This document shows, piece after piece, positions 31,939 through 42,800 of a DNA stretch of 64,000 nucleotides (positions within the stretch are counted from its first letter, which is position 1; each line of letters opens with the position of its first letter). The notes below the pieces were generated by a model that was given only the letters and a program-made list of their open reading frames with translations, ran no database searches and was not told the origin of the DNA. The translations under genes and the position numbers were made by a program. The stretch is taken from positions 56,020,697 to 56,084,696 of the forward strand of contig NC_059072.1 of the NCBI RefSeq assembly GCF_020497125.1, given 5' to 3'. This DNA is from Mauremys mutica (taxonomy: Eukaryota; Chordata; Testudines; Geoemydidae).

Positions 31939-32281
31939 GATGCATTTCATCAGGCCCTGGTGATTTGAAGACATCTAACTTGTCTAAGTAATTTTTGACT
32001 TGTTCTTTCCCTATTTTAAACTCTGATCCGACCTCATTTTCACTGGCATTCAATATGTTAGTTACTAATGTCACAGTAATACTAATTTGAACTAAAATCT
32101 TGATTTTTAAATAAGTTTATACATGGTGAGAATTGCTTAAGTTTCACTGTGTGAATTTCCAGATTGTTTTGCTCAAAGGATGGGTGAAGCTCTCTTTTTA
32201 ACAATCTTTGATGTCAAACCCAAGACACCCCAGAAGTGTGTATTCACAGTATTAGAGATATTTGGACCATTGATCTGTTAT

Positions 32282-32289
32282 AGCATAGT
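32282..32289. repeat. Left 8-bp target duplication of hAT element
   Basis: agcatagt, repeated exactly at 34161-34168. Confidence 0.88.
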
Positions 32290-34160
32290 TAGGGCCCTAA
32301 CAAATTCATGGCCATGAAAAATGTATTGTGGACCATGAAATCTGGTCCCCCCCTGTGAAATCCGGTCTTTTGTGTTCTTTTTACCTTATACTATACACAT
32401 TTCATGGGGGGAGACCAGCATTTCTCAAATTGGGGATCCTGACCCAAAAGAGAGTTGCAGGGGGGGTCACAAGGTTATTTTAGTGGGGGTGTCACAGTAT
32501 TACGACTCTCCCTTCTGCGCTGCCTTCAGAGCTGAATGGCCAGAGAGTGGCAGCTGTTGGCCAGGCACCCAGCTCTGAAGGCAGCGCCCCACCAGCAGTA
32601 GCACAGAAGTAAGAGTGGCAATACCATACCATGCCGCCCTTACTTCTGCGCTGCTGCCTTCAGAGCTGGGCAGCTGGAGAGTGGCGGCTGCTGACTGAGG
32701 TCCCAGTTCTGCAGGCATCAGCACAGAAGTAAAGGTGGCAATACCATACCATGCCATCCTTACTCCTGCCTCCAGAGCTGGGCTCCCAGCCAGCAGCCAC
32801 TGCTCTTCAGCTGCCCTGCTCTGAAGGCAGTGATGTCACCACCAGCAGCACAGAAGGAAGGATAACTGTACTGCAACCCCCTGCCCACAATGACCTTGCA
32901 ACCCGCCCTGTGATGTTCCCCTCTGGTGTTATCGGGACCAGTGATCTCCTAGGTCACTCCAATCTTCAACTCTGGGAGCCAGCCTTACTCTGCTCTGCTG
33001 TGAGAACCCCCACTCCTGGGCTGTTCATGCACAGCCTCTTGTATGTAAGCTGCTCCTTGGACTGTGCAACCGAATGACACTAGCCAACACTTCTGGTCCC
33101 AGACACAATCCTAGGAACCTCCATCTTCTAGTGTCCAGTTATGCCCGCTAGACGCTGCAAGCTTATATGAGTTCATCAATTTAACAAAGAAATTGATACG
33201 TATCAGGCTTTGACCCGCTTCAAACCAAACACGCTGCTTCAAGTAGAATAAACAAACAGATTTATTAACTATAAAGATGGATTTTAAGTGATTATAAGTT
33301 AAAGCATAACAAGTCAGATTTGGTCAAATGAAATAAAAGCAAAACGCATTCTAAGCTGATCTTAACACTTCCAAAACCCTTACAAACTTAGAAGCTTCTC
33401 GCCACAGGCTGGCTGGTTGCTCTTCAGCCAGGCTCTCCCCTTTGATCAGAACTTCAATTGCTTGATGTGGTGTCTGTAGATGGAGGTGGAAGAGAGAGGG
33501 AGAGCATGGCAAACGTCTCTCCCTTTTATCATGTTCTTTCTTCCCTCTTCACTTTGCCCCTCCCCTTCAGAGTCAGGTGAGCATTACCTCATCGCAGTTC
33601 CAAACTGACCAAAGGAAGGGGGGTGACTCTCTTGAGAGTCCAACAGATCCTTTTGTTGCTTCCTAAGCCAGTGTTCTTTATTCCAGTGAGGTTGGGCTGG
33701 CTTTGTCCCATAAATGCCTCGATGAGGTGTGAACTGCCCCTCTGCTCTTAGAGAGTTTTTGCCTGGGCTTATTTTAAGCCATGAGGATACATTTTCAGCC
33801 TCATAATTATATACATGAAATTATAAGCTATAACATTACTGTAAAAATTACTATAACACCACTGTAACAACAATGCTCAGTGCATCATGAGCCTTCCGAA
33901 GACACCCAACATGACAAACTTTGCATTAGATACCAAACAATCATATTATAAGGATGAACATGGGAGTGCTGGGTGTCCCCCTGAGGTACAGAATGTCACA
34001 CCCACCACCCAACTTAATTATAAGGGTCCCACTCAGTACCCTTATAATTACACCACCATGAAATTTCAGATTTAAATAGCAGAAATAATGAAATTTATGA
34101 TTTTTAAAATCCCATGACTGTGAAATTGACCAAAATGGACAATGAATTTGGTAGGCCTTA
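32290..34160. mobile_element. hAT non-autonomous element split by an LTR
   Basis: Starts tagggccctaacaaattcat and ends aatgaatttggtaggcctta, an inverted terminal pair with a perfect 8-bp target duplication. The left body (32430-32900) contains repeated, partly inverted blocks with cttctgcgctgccttcagag and ggcagctg. The 32909-34000 block is an LTR-like insertion, so the original element was roughly 780 bp. No transposase is encoded. Confidence 0.86.
32909..34000 (-). mobile_element. LTR of an endogenous retrovirus-like element
   Basis: An approximately 1.1-kb block interrupting a hAT element, bounded by TG (32909) and CA (34000). Read on the minus strand it begins TGTGACATTCTGTACC, and includes a polyadenylation-like aataaatctg in a region near 33250, as expected for an LTR R region. 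No gag, pol or env is present. The target duplication is not clear (ccc shared on both sides), so boundaries are good to a few bases only. Confidence 0.65.
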
Positions 34161-34168
34161 AGCATAGT

Positions 34169-34339
34169 GGGCAATTTTCCATCTCAGCAAAGCCAATATG
34201 TTTTGTAGCAGAGAATGTTAGTAAACATGCAACATGCTGCACTTAAAGATTAAAAATGCCCACAATGCAAACTGCATACAGCAAATTGGTGTGTGACTTA
34301 TTACCAAGGCTGTTTTTCCCTATCTATCTTGGTATTTAT
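34169..34339. other. Unique DNA
   Basis: Nothing recognised. Confidence 0.4.
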
Positions 34340-34670
34340 GTAAATCCATCTCCCCTGTATCTGAGCACCTCCCAGACATCAATGATTTTATTTTCACAGC
34401 ACCCTGATGAAATAGGGAAGTGTTATTATCCTTGTTATATAGATGGGAATTAGGCACGAAGGAGCAGATCCTCAGCTGATGTAAATTGTCATAACTTCAC
34501 TGAAATCAAGGAGCATTTGTCATGGAGTTATAATTTACACCAGTTGAGGTTCTGATCCTGAGATTAAATGGCTTTCCCAAGGTAACATATTAAATCTGTG
34601 CCAGAACTGGGAACTGAAATTGGATTTACTGCATTCCAGTCCAGTGCCTTAACTACACAACTGTCCTTAC
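34340..34670 (-). mobile_element. MIR-like SINE split by a small MITE
   Basis: Minus orientation. gtgttattatccttgttata (34421 on) is the inverse of the MIR 3' core, and gctttcccaaggtaacatat (34571 on) is the inverse of the MIR gtgaccttgggcaag segment, followed by gtgccagaactgggaactga. Between them, at about 34458-34560, lies a foldback with gatgtaaattgtcataac against gttataatttacaccag. Confidence 0.62.
34458..34560. repeat. Small foldback MITE
   Basis: The ends ggagcagatcctcagctgat and ttgaggttctgatcctg are inverted, and the interior gtaaattgtcataac / gttataatttac pairs. Belongs to the class of short dispersed palindromes with tcaatgg-type cores found repeatedly in this window. Confidence 0.6.
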
Positions 34671-34818
34671 CTCTATATCTATTTTGTCTGCCTGTTATCC
34701 ATAGCACATGCAATAAAAAATGTTAGCTATACGTTTTTGGCCCAAAAGGGCATATTATACAAATAGATATTAACCAGACAGCTTTGCCTAAAAATTAATG
34801 GCATTATATGACCCAATG

Positions 34819-35116
34819 CAGTATTGCCAACCCCAAATGTTCAAAAATCATGAGTCAAACTCACAAAAAATCGTGAGATTATGTAAAAATAATAGATTTG
34901 CTGCTCTTTTTATTATTCTGCTTTTTGAGCCTTTAGCGTGCCCTGGGGTCACATTTTGAAGCTTTCTCCACACCGTGAGGGGTAGAAACATACTTTTTCT
35001 TTAAAAATGAAGTGTGAAATCATCACTTATCCACTTGGCTCCAGGAGCTGGGGCTTTAAAGAAAACAATAATTATCATAAGATTCATGACAAAATCCATA
35101 AGACTTGGCAACACGG
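34819..35116. mobile_element. MITE with gccaac/ttggc termini
   Basis: Starts cagtattgccaacccc and ends acttggcaacacgg, an imperfect inverted pair. Interior phrases such as ctccaggagctggggcttta and aaaatcatgagtca recur as a known reptile-type dispersed repeat by recognition. No matching target duplication found. Confidence 0.6.
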
Positions 35117-36998
35117 CCAGTGTCGCAATGGGTGACAAAGTAAAAAACATACCAGAAAAGGGTGTAAACTGGAATTACTGAAATTACTGGAATTACTATT
35201 TTTTTTCCCTTCACCTTTCCTCCCTTCCATGGAAACTCAGGAAACTGAGATTCTAAATAATTATCGGTATAAAACCACTGTATATGTTTCAGTTTTTAAT
35301 ATTGTGCTGTACTGATACCCTCTGAACAAAGAAGCAAAAATCCAAAGCTTTCAAATTGGTCATGCTAGTATAACCATGAGTGAGTGTGAGTGGTATCATT
35401 TCACACATTCTGCAGCTCGCAATTAAAGAAAATGCCAGACTTCTGTGAGCAAGACAGCTGGTGGTACTCAGTAACTAAATATAGTACTGTCATCACCTAG
35501 GAGTATAGCCAGGGCACTTTAATGGTTGGGACAACTGATATTTTGGTTTAGTCAAAACAATTTTTAAACATATGCTATTATTTTAAGTAAATAGTGTATG
35601 AAATCAATGAATAACTATTAAAATGTACTGATTTTATCAATCAAGTCAATTTTCAACTAATATGCAACTTATTTTTAAAGAAATAACACTCATTGTCTTC
35701 ATTTTGGATAGAAATAGAAAAGTAAATACAGCTGTGACCTTACCTATTCTGTGTTTGTGCATACAACATGGTATACACTAAGCTCTTTCGGTCTGTCTTT
35801 TTTATGAGTGCAGGCCCTTGAACAATAGGGCTCAGGCCCGATAGGGACTACAGTTGTTTTTGTTATTATCATTTTTGGATTTTATCAGCATTCACTTGGG
35901 ATGACTGAATTACTCATGAGAAGCACAGCTATGAGTGAGTTATGTGGTTTATCCCAACTAAATGCTGCTCCAACGTACACTGAATTCAATGGATAGATTA
36001 CCATTGACTTCAGCTAGAGCCTGATTTGGTCCTAAATTCCACTGCAACTTTTATAGAATATACCACACAGCCAAGTATCTGTACATACCATATAGCTACA
36101 AAAAAGACTCTTTAGAAATGCTCTAAATATTTACATTTTATATGGATAATATTTTTATATCTTTTTGCCTTCAAAGCCAATAGCCTTTGTTCCGTGAATT
36201 CAACTGTACAGGCCTGAAAAGGAAAGAAAAAAACCCCTAATATATACTGGAAAAACTCTAAAGATGACATAAAATAGCTTTCTGGACCTGATAGTGCCAA
36301 AATGTTAAGGTCTTGTTTCTGGAGTCTATGAGGTTAGAAATAAGTGCTGTACTTGTATTTAAATGTGACTATTGGAGAGGCATAGATGAGGTCTCTGTTT
36401 CTTTCTTCCCTCCAATATAGGTAAGCCTTAGATCTGGTTTAGCAACACCGGAACAGTTGTATAGCTTTATTTCTGCAGCTAGTACCCTGACAATAGGGGC
36501 CCTGGACAAGTGATCTGTTTGCATGTAACTGATCCATGGCAGGGTAGGAGCACATACACAGAAAAGCATTCACTGCAGCCAGTTGATTAAATGATGAATC
36601 TTTACTACTCTTCCGCATTAGAAGTACTGCTTGGCACAGTCTGAGCACATGATAATGCTAGACGACTGGTCCAAGATGAATCTTAAAACCTGATTGGTTT
36701 CCTCCATGAAAATCTCAATAAACTGATTTTGTAGTTTCCTCCGGTGTCTGCGTCATTTAGAAACGCATTACACATTGCATATAGCAATGAGCTATAGTTT
36801 TACATTGAGGTAGGTTGAAGCTTTTGTTTTCTAGACATTTTAAAAGAAAGCGATTTCAGTGTTGGCACTATGTACTAGTTTTGGGCAAGCCCGGAGACAG
36901 AAATCTGTTTTTTATCCCCAAAATGAGTACAATGAAGGCAGCAGTAGTGCAAATTTCCCTGCACAATGTGGCCAATGTTTCTCAAACCCCATTCCAGA
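35117..36998. other. Mostly unique DNA, L2 tail trace
   Basis: A short L2-like tail is likely at 35778-35870 (taagctctttcggtctgtct). A small tcaatgg repeat lies at 35985-36032. Otherwise no gene or repeat recognised. Confidence 0.4.
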
Positions 36999-37260
36999 GA
37001 CAAGGTGGGTGAGGTAATAGCTTTTATTGGATCAACTTCTATTGGTGAGAGAGACGAGCTTTCGAGATACACAGAGCTCTTCTTCAGGTCTGGGAAAGTA
37101 ACTCAAAGTGTCACTTTTAAATACAAGATTTGAACAGGTTGTTTAGCATAGGTAGCTAATACATATTTCAAGGTGCCATTCAAGAGGAAGTGGCCCGCCT
37201 GTTAATACCCCTCCAGTCATGGCAGGGAAAAGCAGCTGGGGTGGGATTGTTAGTCAGTTA

Positions 37261-37933
37261 GGGCAGGTCTATACTTAAAACACTGCAGCAGCACAGCTGC
37301 AACACTGTAGGGCTTCAGTGAAGATGCTACAACACTGATGGGAGAGCTTCTCCATCAGTGTAGTTAATCCACCTCCGTGAGAGGCCGTAGCTATGTCAAC
37401 GTGAGAAGACCTCCTGTCTTAGAATCATAGAAGATTAGGGTTGGAAGAGACATCAGGAGGTCATCTAGTCCAATCCCCTACTCAAAGCAGGACCAACACC
37501 AACTAAATAATCCCAACCAGGGCTTTGTCAAGCCAGGCCTTAAAAACCTCTAAGGATGGAGATACCACCACCTCCCTAGGTAACCCATTCCAGTGCTTCA
37601 CCACCCTCCTAGTGAAATCGTATTTCCTAATATCCAACCTAGACCTCCCCCATTGCAACTTGAGACCATGGCTTCTTGTTCTGTCATCTGCCACCACTGA
37701 GAAACAGCCGAGCTCCATCCTCTTTGGAACCCCTCTTCAGGTATTTGAAGGCTGCTATCAAATATCCCCTCATTCTTTTCTTCTGCAGACTAAATAAGCC
37801 CAGTTCCCTATCAACATAAGGCTGTCTACACTGGGGGTTAGGCTGGTATAACTACATCACTCAGGGGTGTGAAAAATCCACATCCCTGAGTGACATAGTT
37901 GTACTGAAGTATGTTTATAGTGTAGACCTAGCT
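37261..37933. mobile_element. PIF/Harbinger-type MITE split by CR1
   Basis: Starts gggcaggtctatac after TTA (37258-37260) and ends gtagacctagct before TTA (37934-37936). The TTA duplication and terminal word fit PIF/Harbinger. Interior foldback: cactcaggggtgtgaaaaat against ccacatccctgagtgac. Without the CR1 at 37419-37812 it is about 280 bp. Confidence 0.78.
37419..37812 (-). mobile_element. CR1 LINE 3' end inserted in a MITE
   Basis: Minus-strand CR1 with the inverted 3' tail (agaatcatagaa) at its left end. The minus strand encodes LKLQWGRSRLDIRKYDFTRR and VVKHWNGLPREVVVSPSLEV before a 5' truncation at gttccctatc. Flanking MITE sequence resumes at 37813. This is the youngest layer in a three-level nest. 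Confidence 0.9.
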
Positions 37934-38178
37934 TTATGGATTGTTGTAATACGCCATAAATCCAGTCTCTCTATTCAGTTCATGATTTTTAGTATCTAGC
38001 AAAGTTATGAATTTAAGCTCCCAGGCTCATGTTTTGAAAGTATTGTGCAGGTTTCCTTTGAGGATGAGGAGGGCTGATATATCAGATATAGAGTGATCAC
38101 TTTGTGAAAAGTATTCACCCACAGGTGATGTGGTGTTTTTGTCTTTAATCATTTTTCTGTGTGGGTTCATTTGAGAGC

Positions 38179-38367
38179 CTAGAGATTGTCTGTTTCACTC
38201 TCATTATTGTTATTGGGGCATTTAGTGCACCACATTCCAGACACACAGCCTATAGTGATTGGAGAGTTATTCATTCCTTTGGCCCTGGGGTGAGGCTGCC
38301 AGCAAGGTTGTGAGGAGTGGGTTTTGGGATATGCCACTGAAAACTGAACAGGAAGGCTGGCAAACAT
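38179..38367 (-). pseudogene. Decayed GIY-YIG endonuclease fragment of Penelope ORF
   Basis: A minus-strand frame of 62 codons whose C-terminal part, CVSGMWCTKCPNNNNESETD, matches the linker and first strands of a Penelope GIY-YIG domain. The YIG tyrosine is lost, and the frame stops where the catalytic Arg and His would follow. Further in-phase matches (ALK, THTEK, LKTKTPHHLWVNTFHK) continue beyond stop codons. Inactive. Confidence 0.62.
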
Positions 38368-38480
38368 CCTTCAGATGATAATTAGTTACAATCACTCACT
38401 ATCTGAAATTTTATCTCACAGTTGATGGATATGCTAGTCTCAGACCAACAATAAACAAACAGGTGCACACAAGTTTTGTT

Positions 38481-39516
38481 CTGTGACTGCTGTTCACCGC
38501 ATTGTTTGTAACCATTTGGTAGGGCTAGCTGGCCACAGTGGCAGATCACATCACATGGATCTGTGTGTGGAGAGAACTAGTTCCCAGAGCTTGGCCTTTC
38601 CATGCATGTCAGCTACCTCTGCAACTCTGCTTCTTCCCATCCTGATGAAATATTTTAGGGAAAGCTCCACAATCTGGCCTATAAGTAAAATAGTTAATAA
38701 TCTGGAACATATTCTGCCCCCAAGTACCCCAGTGTCATCGCATTCATTTTAGTGGTATTGGCTCTCCTTGTAATATGTAAAGATAACATCTGAGAAAAAA
38801 TCTCTGGTCACTAGCTGCACCTAGATAAACACACAAATCTTGTGCTATTTTTATTGCCTTGCCAATGATATCTGAGGAAAATGTCAGAAGGATTTGACAT
38901 GCATGGGAAGAAGCAGATGCCTTCTATTGACAGTCAACAAGCTTTGTTTCTGGATTTTTCTAGTGTTTAAATACCTTAGACAGAAATATACAGATGACAA
39001 CATATGCTACTGTAAAGAAAGCACCATTTTTCACTCATTCATTATTCACTGGACTGACCTTCAGTTGTCTTTCATTGCTTCACATTTGTGTCACACATAA
39101 CAGTACCATAAGGAATTATGTATTAGAATAATATTCAATCAACTAATTTTCTGAGTGATAATGGAATGGATAGCTCTATATTTTAGCACTAGTGGATCTG
39201 AGAATTTATTAAATTCAGTCAGCAAGTTTATGGTAACCCTGCTTTTTTCACTGAAGCTTCTCTCATTACTTCACTGCTAAACTTGTTATTTTAAACCACT
39301 TTTTTTGAAAGCAATAGGAAAATGTAACTGGAAAACAGATTGAAAAGTACAGTTTTAAAAAAATCTTTTAAAACAAACACATACAAACACAATATGACTT
39401 AGTTTTTCTAAATGGAAAAAGCAAAAAATGTAAGAGCTTGAAAAGTGGATTCAGCTTGACAGTATTTTAACTTTTAAATTTTTTTAATATATGAACTGAT
39501 TCAACCTATTTACAGA
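38481..39516. other. Repeat-poor unique DNA
   Basis: No gene or repeat recognised. Frames at 38483-38752 and 38894-39100 carry no motif. Confidence 0.4.
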
Positions 39517-39856
39517 CTGTCAGAAGACACAGGAAAAAAGTATTCTTCCTGAGTTGAGCTCAGAGAGTCTGCTTTGCCAAAAAATAAAGCCAAACACATT
39601 AGTATTCAGTGACTCTTCAAGGTCTAGGCAGCATCAGGAATACATTTGGAAGAAGAGGAGTTGGTCTGGTTTGTCAGTATGGCAAATAACTATGGAAAAA
39701 TCAATCATCTATCAACAAATAAGTCCCTATGCTGGTCAGTCCCAAAGCAATGCGAATCTGCACAATGTCTCCGTTCCACTGGGTCACCCTTTTCTGGTGA
39801 CTGTTGTAATGAGGAATCATTCAGCTTTGGATCTGCTAGTGATATATTGGAAATAA
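39517..39856 (+). other. Exon-like open stretch, unidentified
   Basis: A frame runs open from 39519 to the stop at 39854-39856 (about 112 codons), immediately after a splice-acceptor-like site: a T-rich tract and ctatttacag ending at 39516. The translation is rich in Ser, Gln and Asn and ends with VPLGHPFLVTVVMRNHSALD then LLVIYWK, which has beta-strand character. I have no firm family. A loose resemblance to part of the trafficking protein TRAPPC8 (QEY, PL, RN, WK spacing) came from memory and is weak. It could be an exon, an old retrocopy or chance; the region around it is AT-rich and repeat-poor. Confidence 0.25.
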
Positions 39857-42800
39857 GAGTGCACAGAAATGTAAAGAGGAAATATAATACACAGATGACT
39901 ATTTTCTAAACAATATTCGGTTTGTGTATCATAAAGTTTCACAAGTTTATACTGGACCACCCAAAAAGTGCGGTGACTAATCCACAAAACCTGTTTTTCA
40001 AACATGGATATTCTCATTTGTTAGGTAACTCTAATATATTTATTTTAAAAAACATATACACATGAAGTGTGTGTGTGTAAAATAAAAAAGACTCACTTCT
40101 AAGATATTGTTATATTATCAATCAATCACAAGCTCTTATTTACAATGGTTTGACAATCAGATGGAGAAAGTTGTCTGAGTTTGAAATTTGACATATAAAA
40201 TCTCAACCTGGAAATGATTTTTTTTTTAAACCCAGACTTGGGCACAGATTTGCTTTAATCTACAAGACTGGAGAAACAATTAGATTAGTGGTTATATAGA
40301 CTTTTATGTGTTCCTATCACTTAAAAAGAGTTTTGTTTTTTTGAAACTGAAATTTGCTGGTAATTAGTTAACTCTGTGGACTCATCCTTTTAGAATGCTG
40401 CCAAAAAAACCCAACACCATCAGATATTTTGTCATTTCTTTTACAGAAAGAAACAAATTTACAGTACATTTTCCAAGCAAACTCTTGCGGTTTAAGTGGG
40501 TGTATATGCATAGCAACTATATTGACATTAATTGATTTATAAACCACAATGCCTAAGAAATCTCCAAGTAAGTTAAGAGGTAAGAACTTTGAATGACTAA
40601 AAAATCTCTAAGTGTGTCTTGACATAAAAGACTTAGAGCTGCATAGGGAGTCATCATTGTATATTATGTCAAGATCCTACATACCCAGAATGTTCAACTA
40701 GAAACTGACACCATGGACTGTCATGTAAAAGGTTTAAATGTGGTCTATAAGGTTAATATATAGCACCAGAACATTATAGGAGTTCAGCAGCCAATCTTTA
40801 CCAATGAGGCACCTAAATGAAGTGAGAGATTTTTTTTAAAATGTCCAACTCTCATGGGAGCTTCTAGATGCTGGGTATCTTTAAAAATCTGGCTCCATTT
40901 GTGGATGCTGAATCCTTTTGAAAATCTGGCCTAAAGTGTTCAGGTTGCAGCACAAATGCAAGGATATCATAAATTAAATGTAGGGCCTGTCATGGATAGC
41001 TAATTCTTATCTCAGATGGTAAGTTCTTTGATGAGGGACCATTGTTCACTCTGTGTGCATTACCTATCACACGTTAAAAATTCTGACGACCTTTTCTTTG
41101 TACAGCTTTAGCGCCCCCATGTCCTGAAGCAGGGTCTTGAAATTTGGCTTTTGTTATCAGGAATGTACTTTTGATGAAGATTCAGGGGCAGGGAAAAGAC
41201 AGGGCTGGGACAGGAACAGATTGGGGCAGAAAAGCTGTAAGGTTGGGGGAAAATGGGCAGAAGAGTATGGAACACTAAATTCCTGAGTGTCACCATTCCT
41301 CTGCTGTCAGCAAATATCTGTGAAACCCACAGGCCAAATGTATATCTCATCCTGATCTAGGGCTGGTCCATGGTTGTTATCCTCTGCTACTACTGCTATA
41401 ATTTACTCTGTTCACTCAAGTGGCAGAGGTCTGTGTTATGTACCTAAAGATCCCAACCCAGCTGATGACCCATATAGGTGTCAATATGGTCCCACATGAT
41501 GGAATTTCCATTTTCTCAGTTTGCTTTTTTAAAAAATCTAGGAAATAACACACACAAAGCCTTCATTAGAGGAACATTATTAAGGTTGCAAAGTCAAGCA
41601 CGCAACAGTTAGAAAATTCCAGAATTGATGTTGCCTGTTCAACAGAATGAGGTAGGAGTCCTGTGGAAAATAGTATTTGATCATATAATTAAAGATTGTA
41701 TCATAAAGTATATGCATAACGTGGCTTAATTAAGACTGCACAGTCAAGCTTATTTCTGTCATTTCCTGCCTTTTGAGTGTTTGACTTTGCAATCTTACAA
41801 ATGTTTTTAATGTAGTTTTTGTATGCGTACAAGAAGTTATGTTGTGTTAGACTGATGTAACTAATAGAGATTTGCTTCATGTTCTTTTGTACATATAAAA
41901 CATGTAGAGGTAATTTTTCATTAGGATATTGTTTTCTGGGAGTCAGTCGCATAGTTATCTCCTCATTAGGTCTAAGATGCTATGGAAATGATTGACCACC
42001 AAGTGAGCTGACACTACTTAAAAAATAGATCTTTTGTGGGTATAATGAAACAGAACCTTAGGAATGATGACTACAGAAAAAGAAAGAATTAAAGAAGACG
42101 AGGTATTTTATTTCTCTTTGTGCTCTTTCACCTTGACTGCCATTCTAAGAAATGGAGCAGGTCTGGGGCATTTGATTTTTTTACCAGAGAGTTTTACTAT
42201 TTGTCTTTCTTCTTCAGTGCTTATTACCATTTAAAAACTTCCACCTTACTCTGACCACGGTCTCTGAGAATTAATAAATGAAAGGTTCCAGTGGCTGACC
42301 AAAACATATTTTCCCCTCTTTTCTCCCTCCCAGTGATTCACATTCTGTGCTTAGCCTCCTCAAAATGAAAAACAAAACAAAGCAGTGCCAGCTCTTCTTA
42401 TTATTCCAGATGCACAAATACCTTAGCCAGAATTTCTATCGGACTTTGTAGAGTAGAATAAGCAAAAACAGAGAATCTTATGTCTTTCTTATTTATACTC
42501 AGCTCTGGGTCTGAACTTTCCAAAGGTTAGATATCACATTCAATGGAACTCAAACAGTCTTCCATGATGTTGGACCACTCCAGTGGTGCAAAGGACCCCT
42601 AAGGTTTGTAGATCTAGTCACATGAGAATTCCTCCAGCTTAGAGGACTCTCCATGTGTAGAGCCACCATCATGCCTCTCACGTGCTCTACTTTCCAGCTA
42701 CTGATGCAGGGATAGTGGCCACCTTTCTGTCTTCACCCAACTGCACTGAACACTTGTCTGTAGCTGAAGTCCTGTACCAGGACACTGCTACCCATTTATC

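Larger units (their letters stand above)
29609..32085 (-). mobile_element. CR1 LINE, RT to 3' end, split by a second CR1
   Basis: Minus-strand CR1 in two blocks, 29609-31103 and 31939-32085. Reading from its 5' side, the minus strand encodes [17 protein letters not shown] (the SPGPD block before the RT palm), then after the insertion VVDVVYLDFNKAYDTVV with the first catalytic Asp, FGDDTKLGGVASALE at 30493-30504 and beyond (the YxDD box, with Ala changed to Gly), KFNKDKCRVLHLGRNNQL, and the C-terminal VVKHWNKLPREVVESPS. Frameshifts and stops are frequent. The 3' end at 29609 carries the reverse complement of the CR1 tail. Confidence 0.93.
36999..38480 (-). mobile_element. Penelope-like element, degraded, split by a nested MITE
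   Basis: Two blocks, 36999-37260 and 37937-38480, separated by a MITE that itself contains a CR1. The left end gacaaggtgggtgaggtaat is the inverted 3' tail of a Penelope family different from the one at 1143. The same tail appears in plus orientation near 62910-63030. On the minus strand, 38179-38260 reads GMWCTKCPNNN...SETDNL, a decayed GIY-YIG endonuclease region with the Cys pair preceding the nuclease core. Stops break the frame throughout. Confidence 0.78.

Noticed and set aside
37503..37797. 90-codon plus frame antisense to CR1
   Set aside because: Shadow of the CR1 ORF2 fragment on the minus strand.
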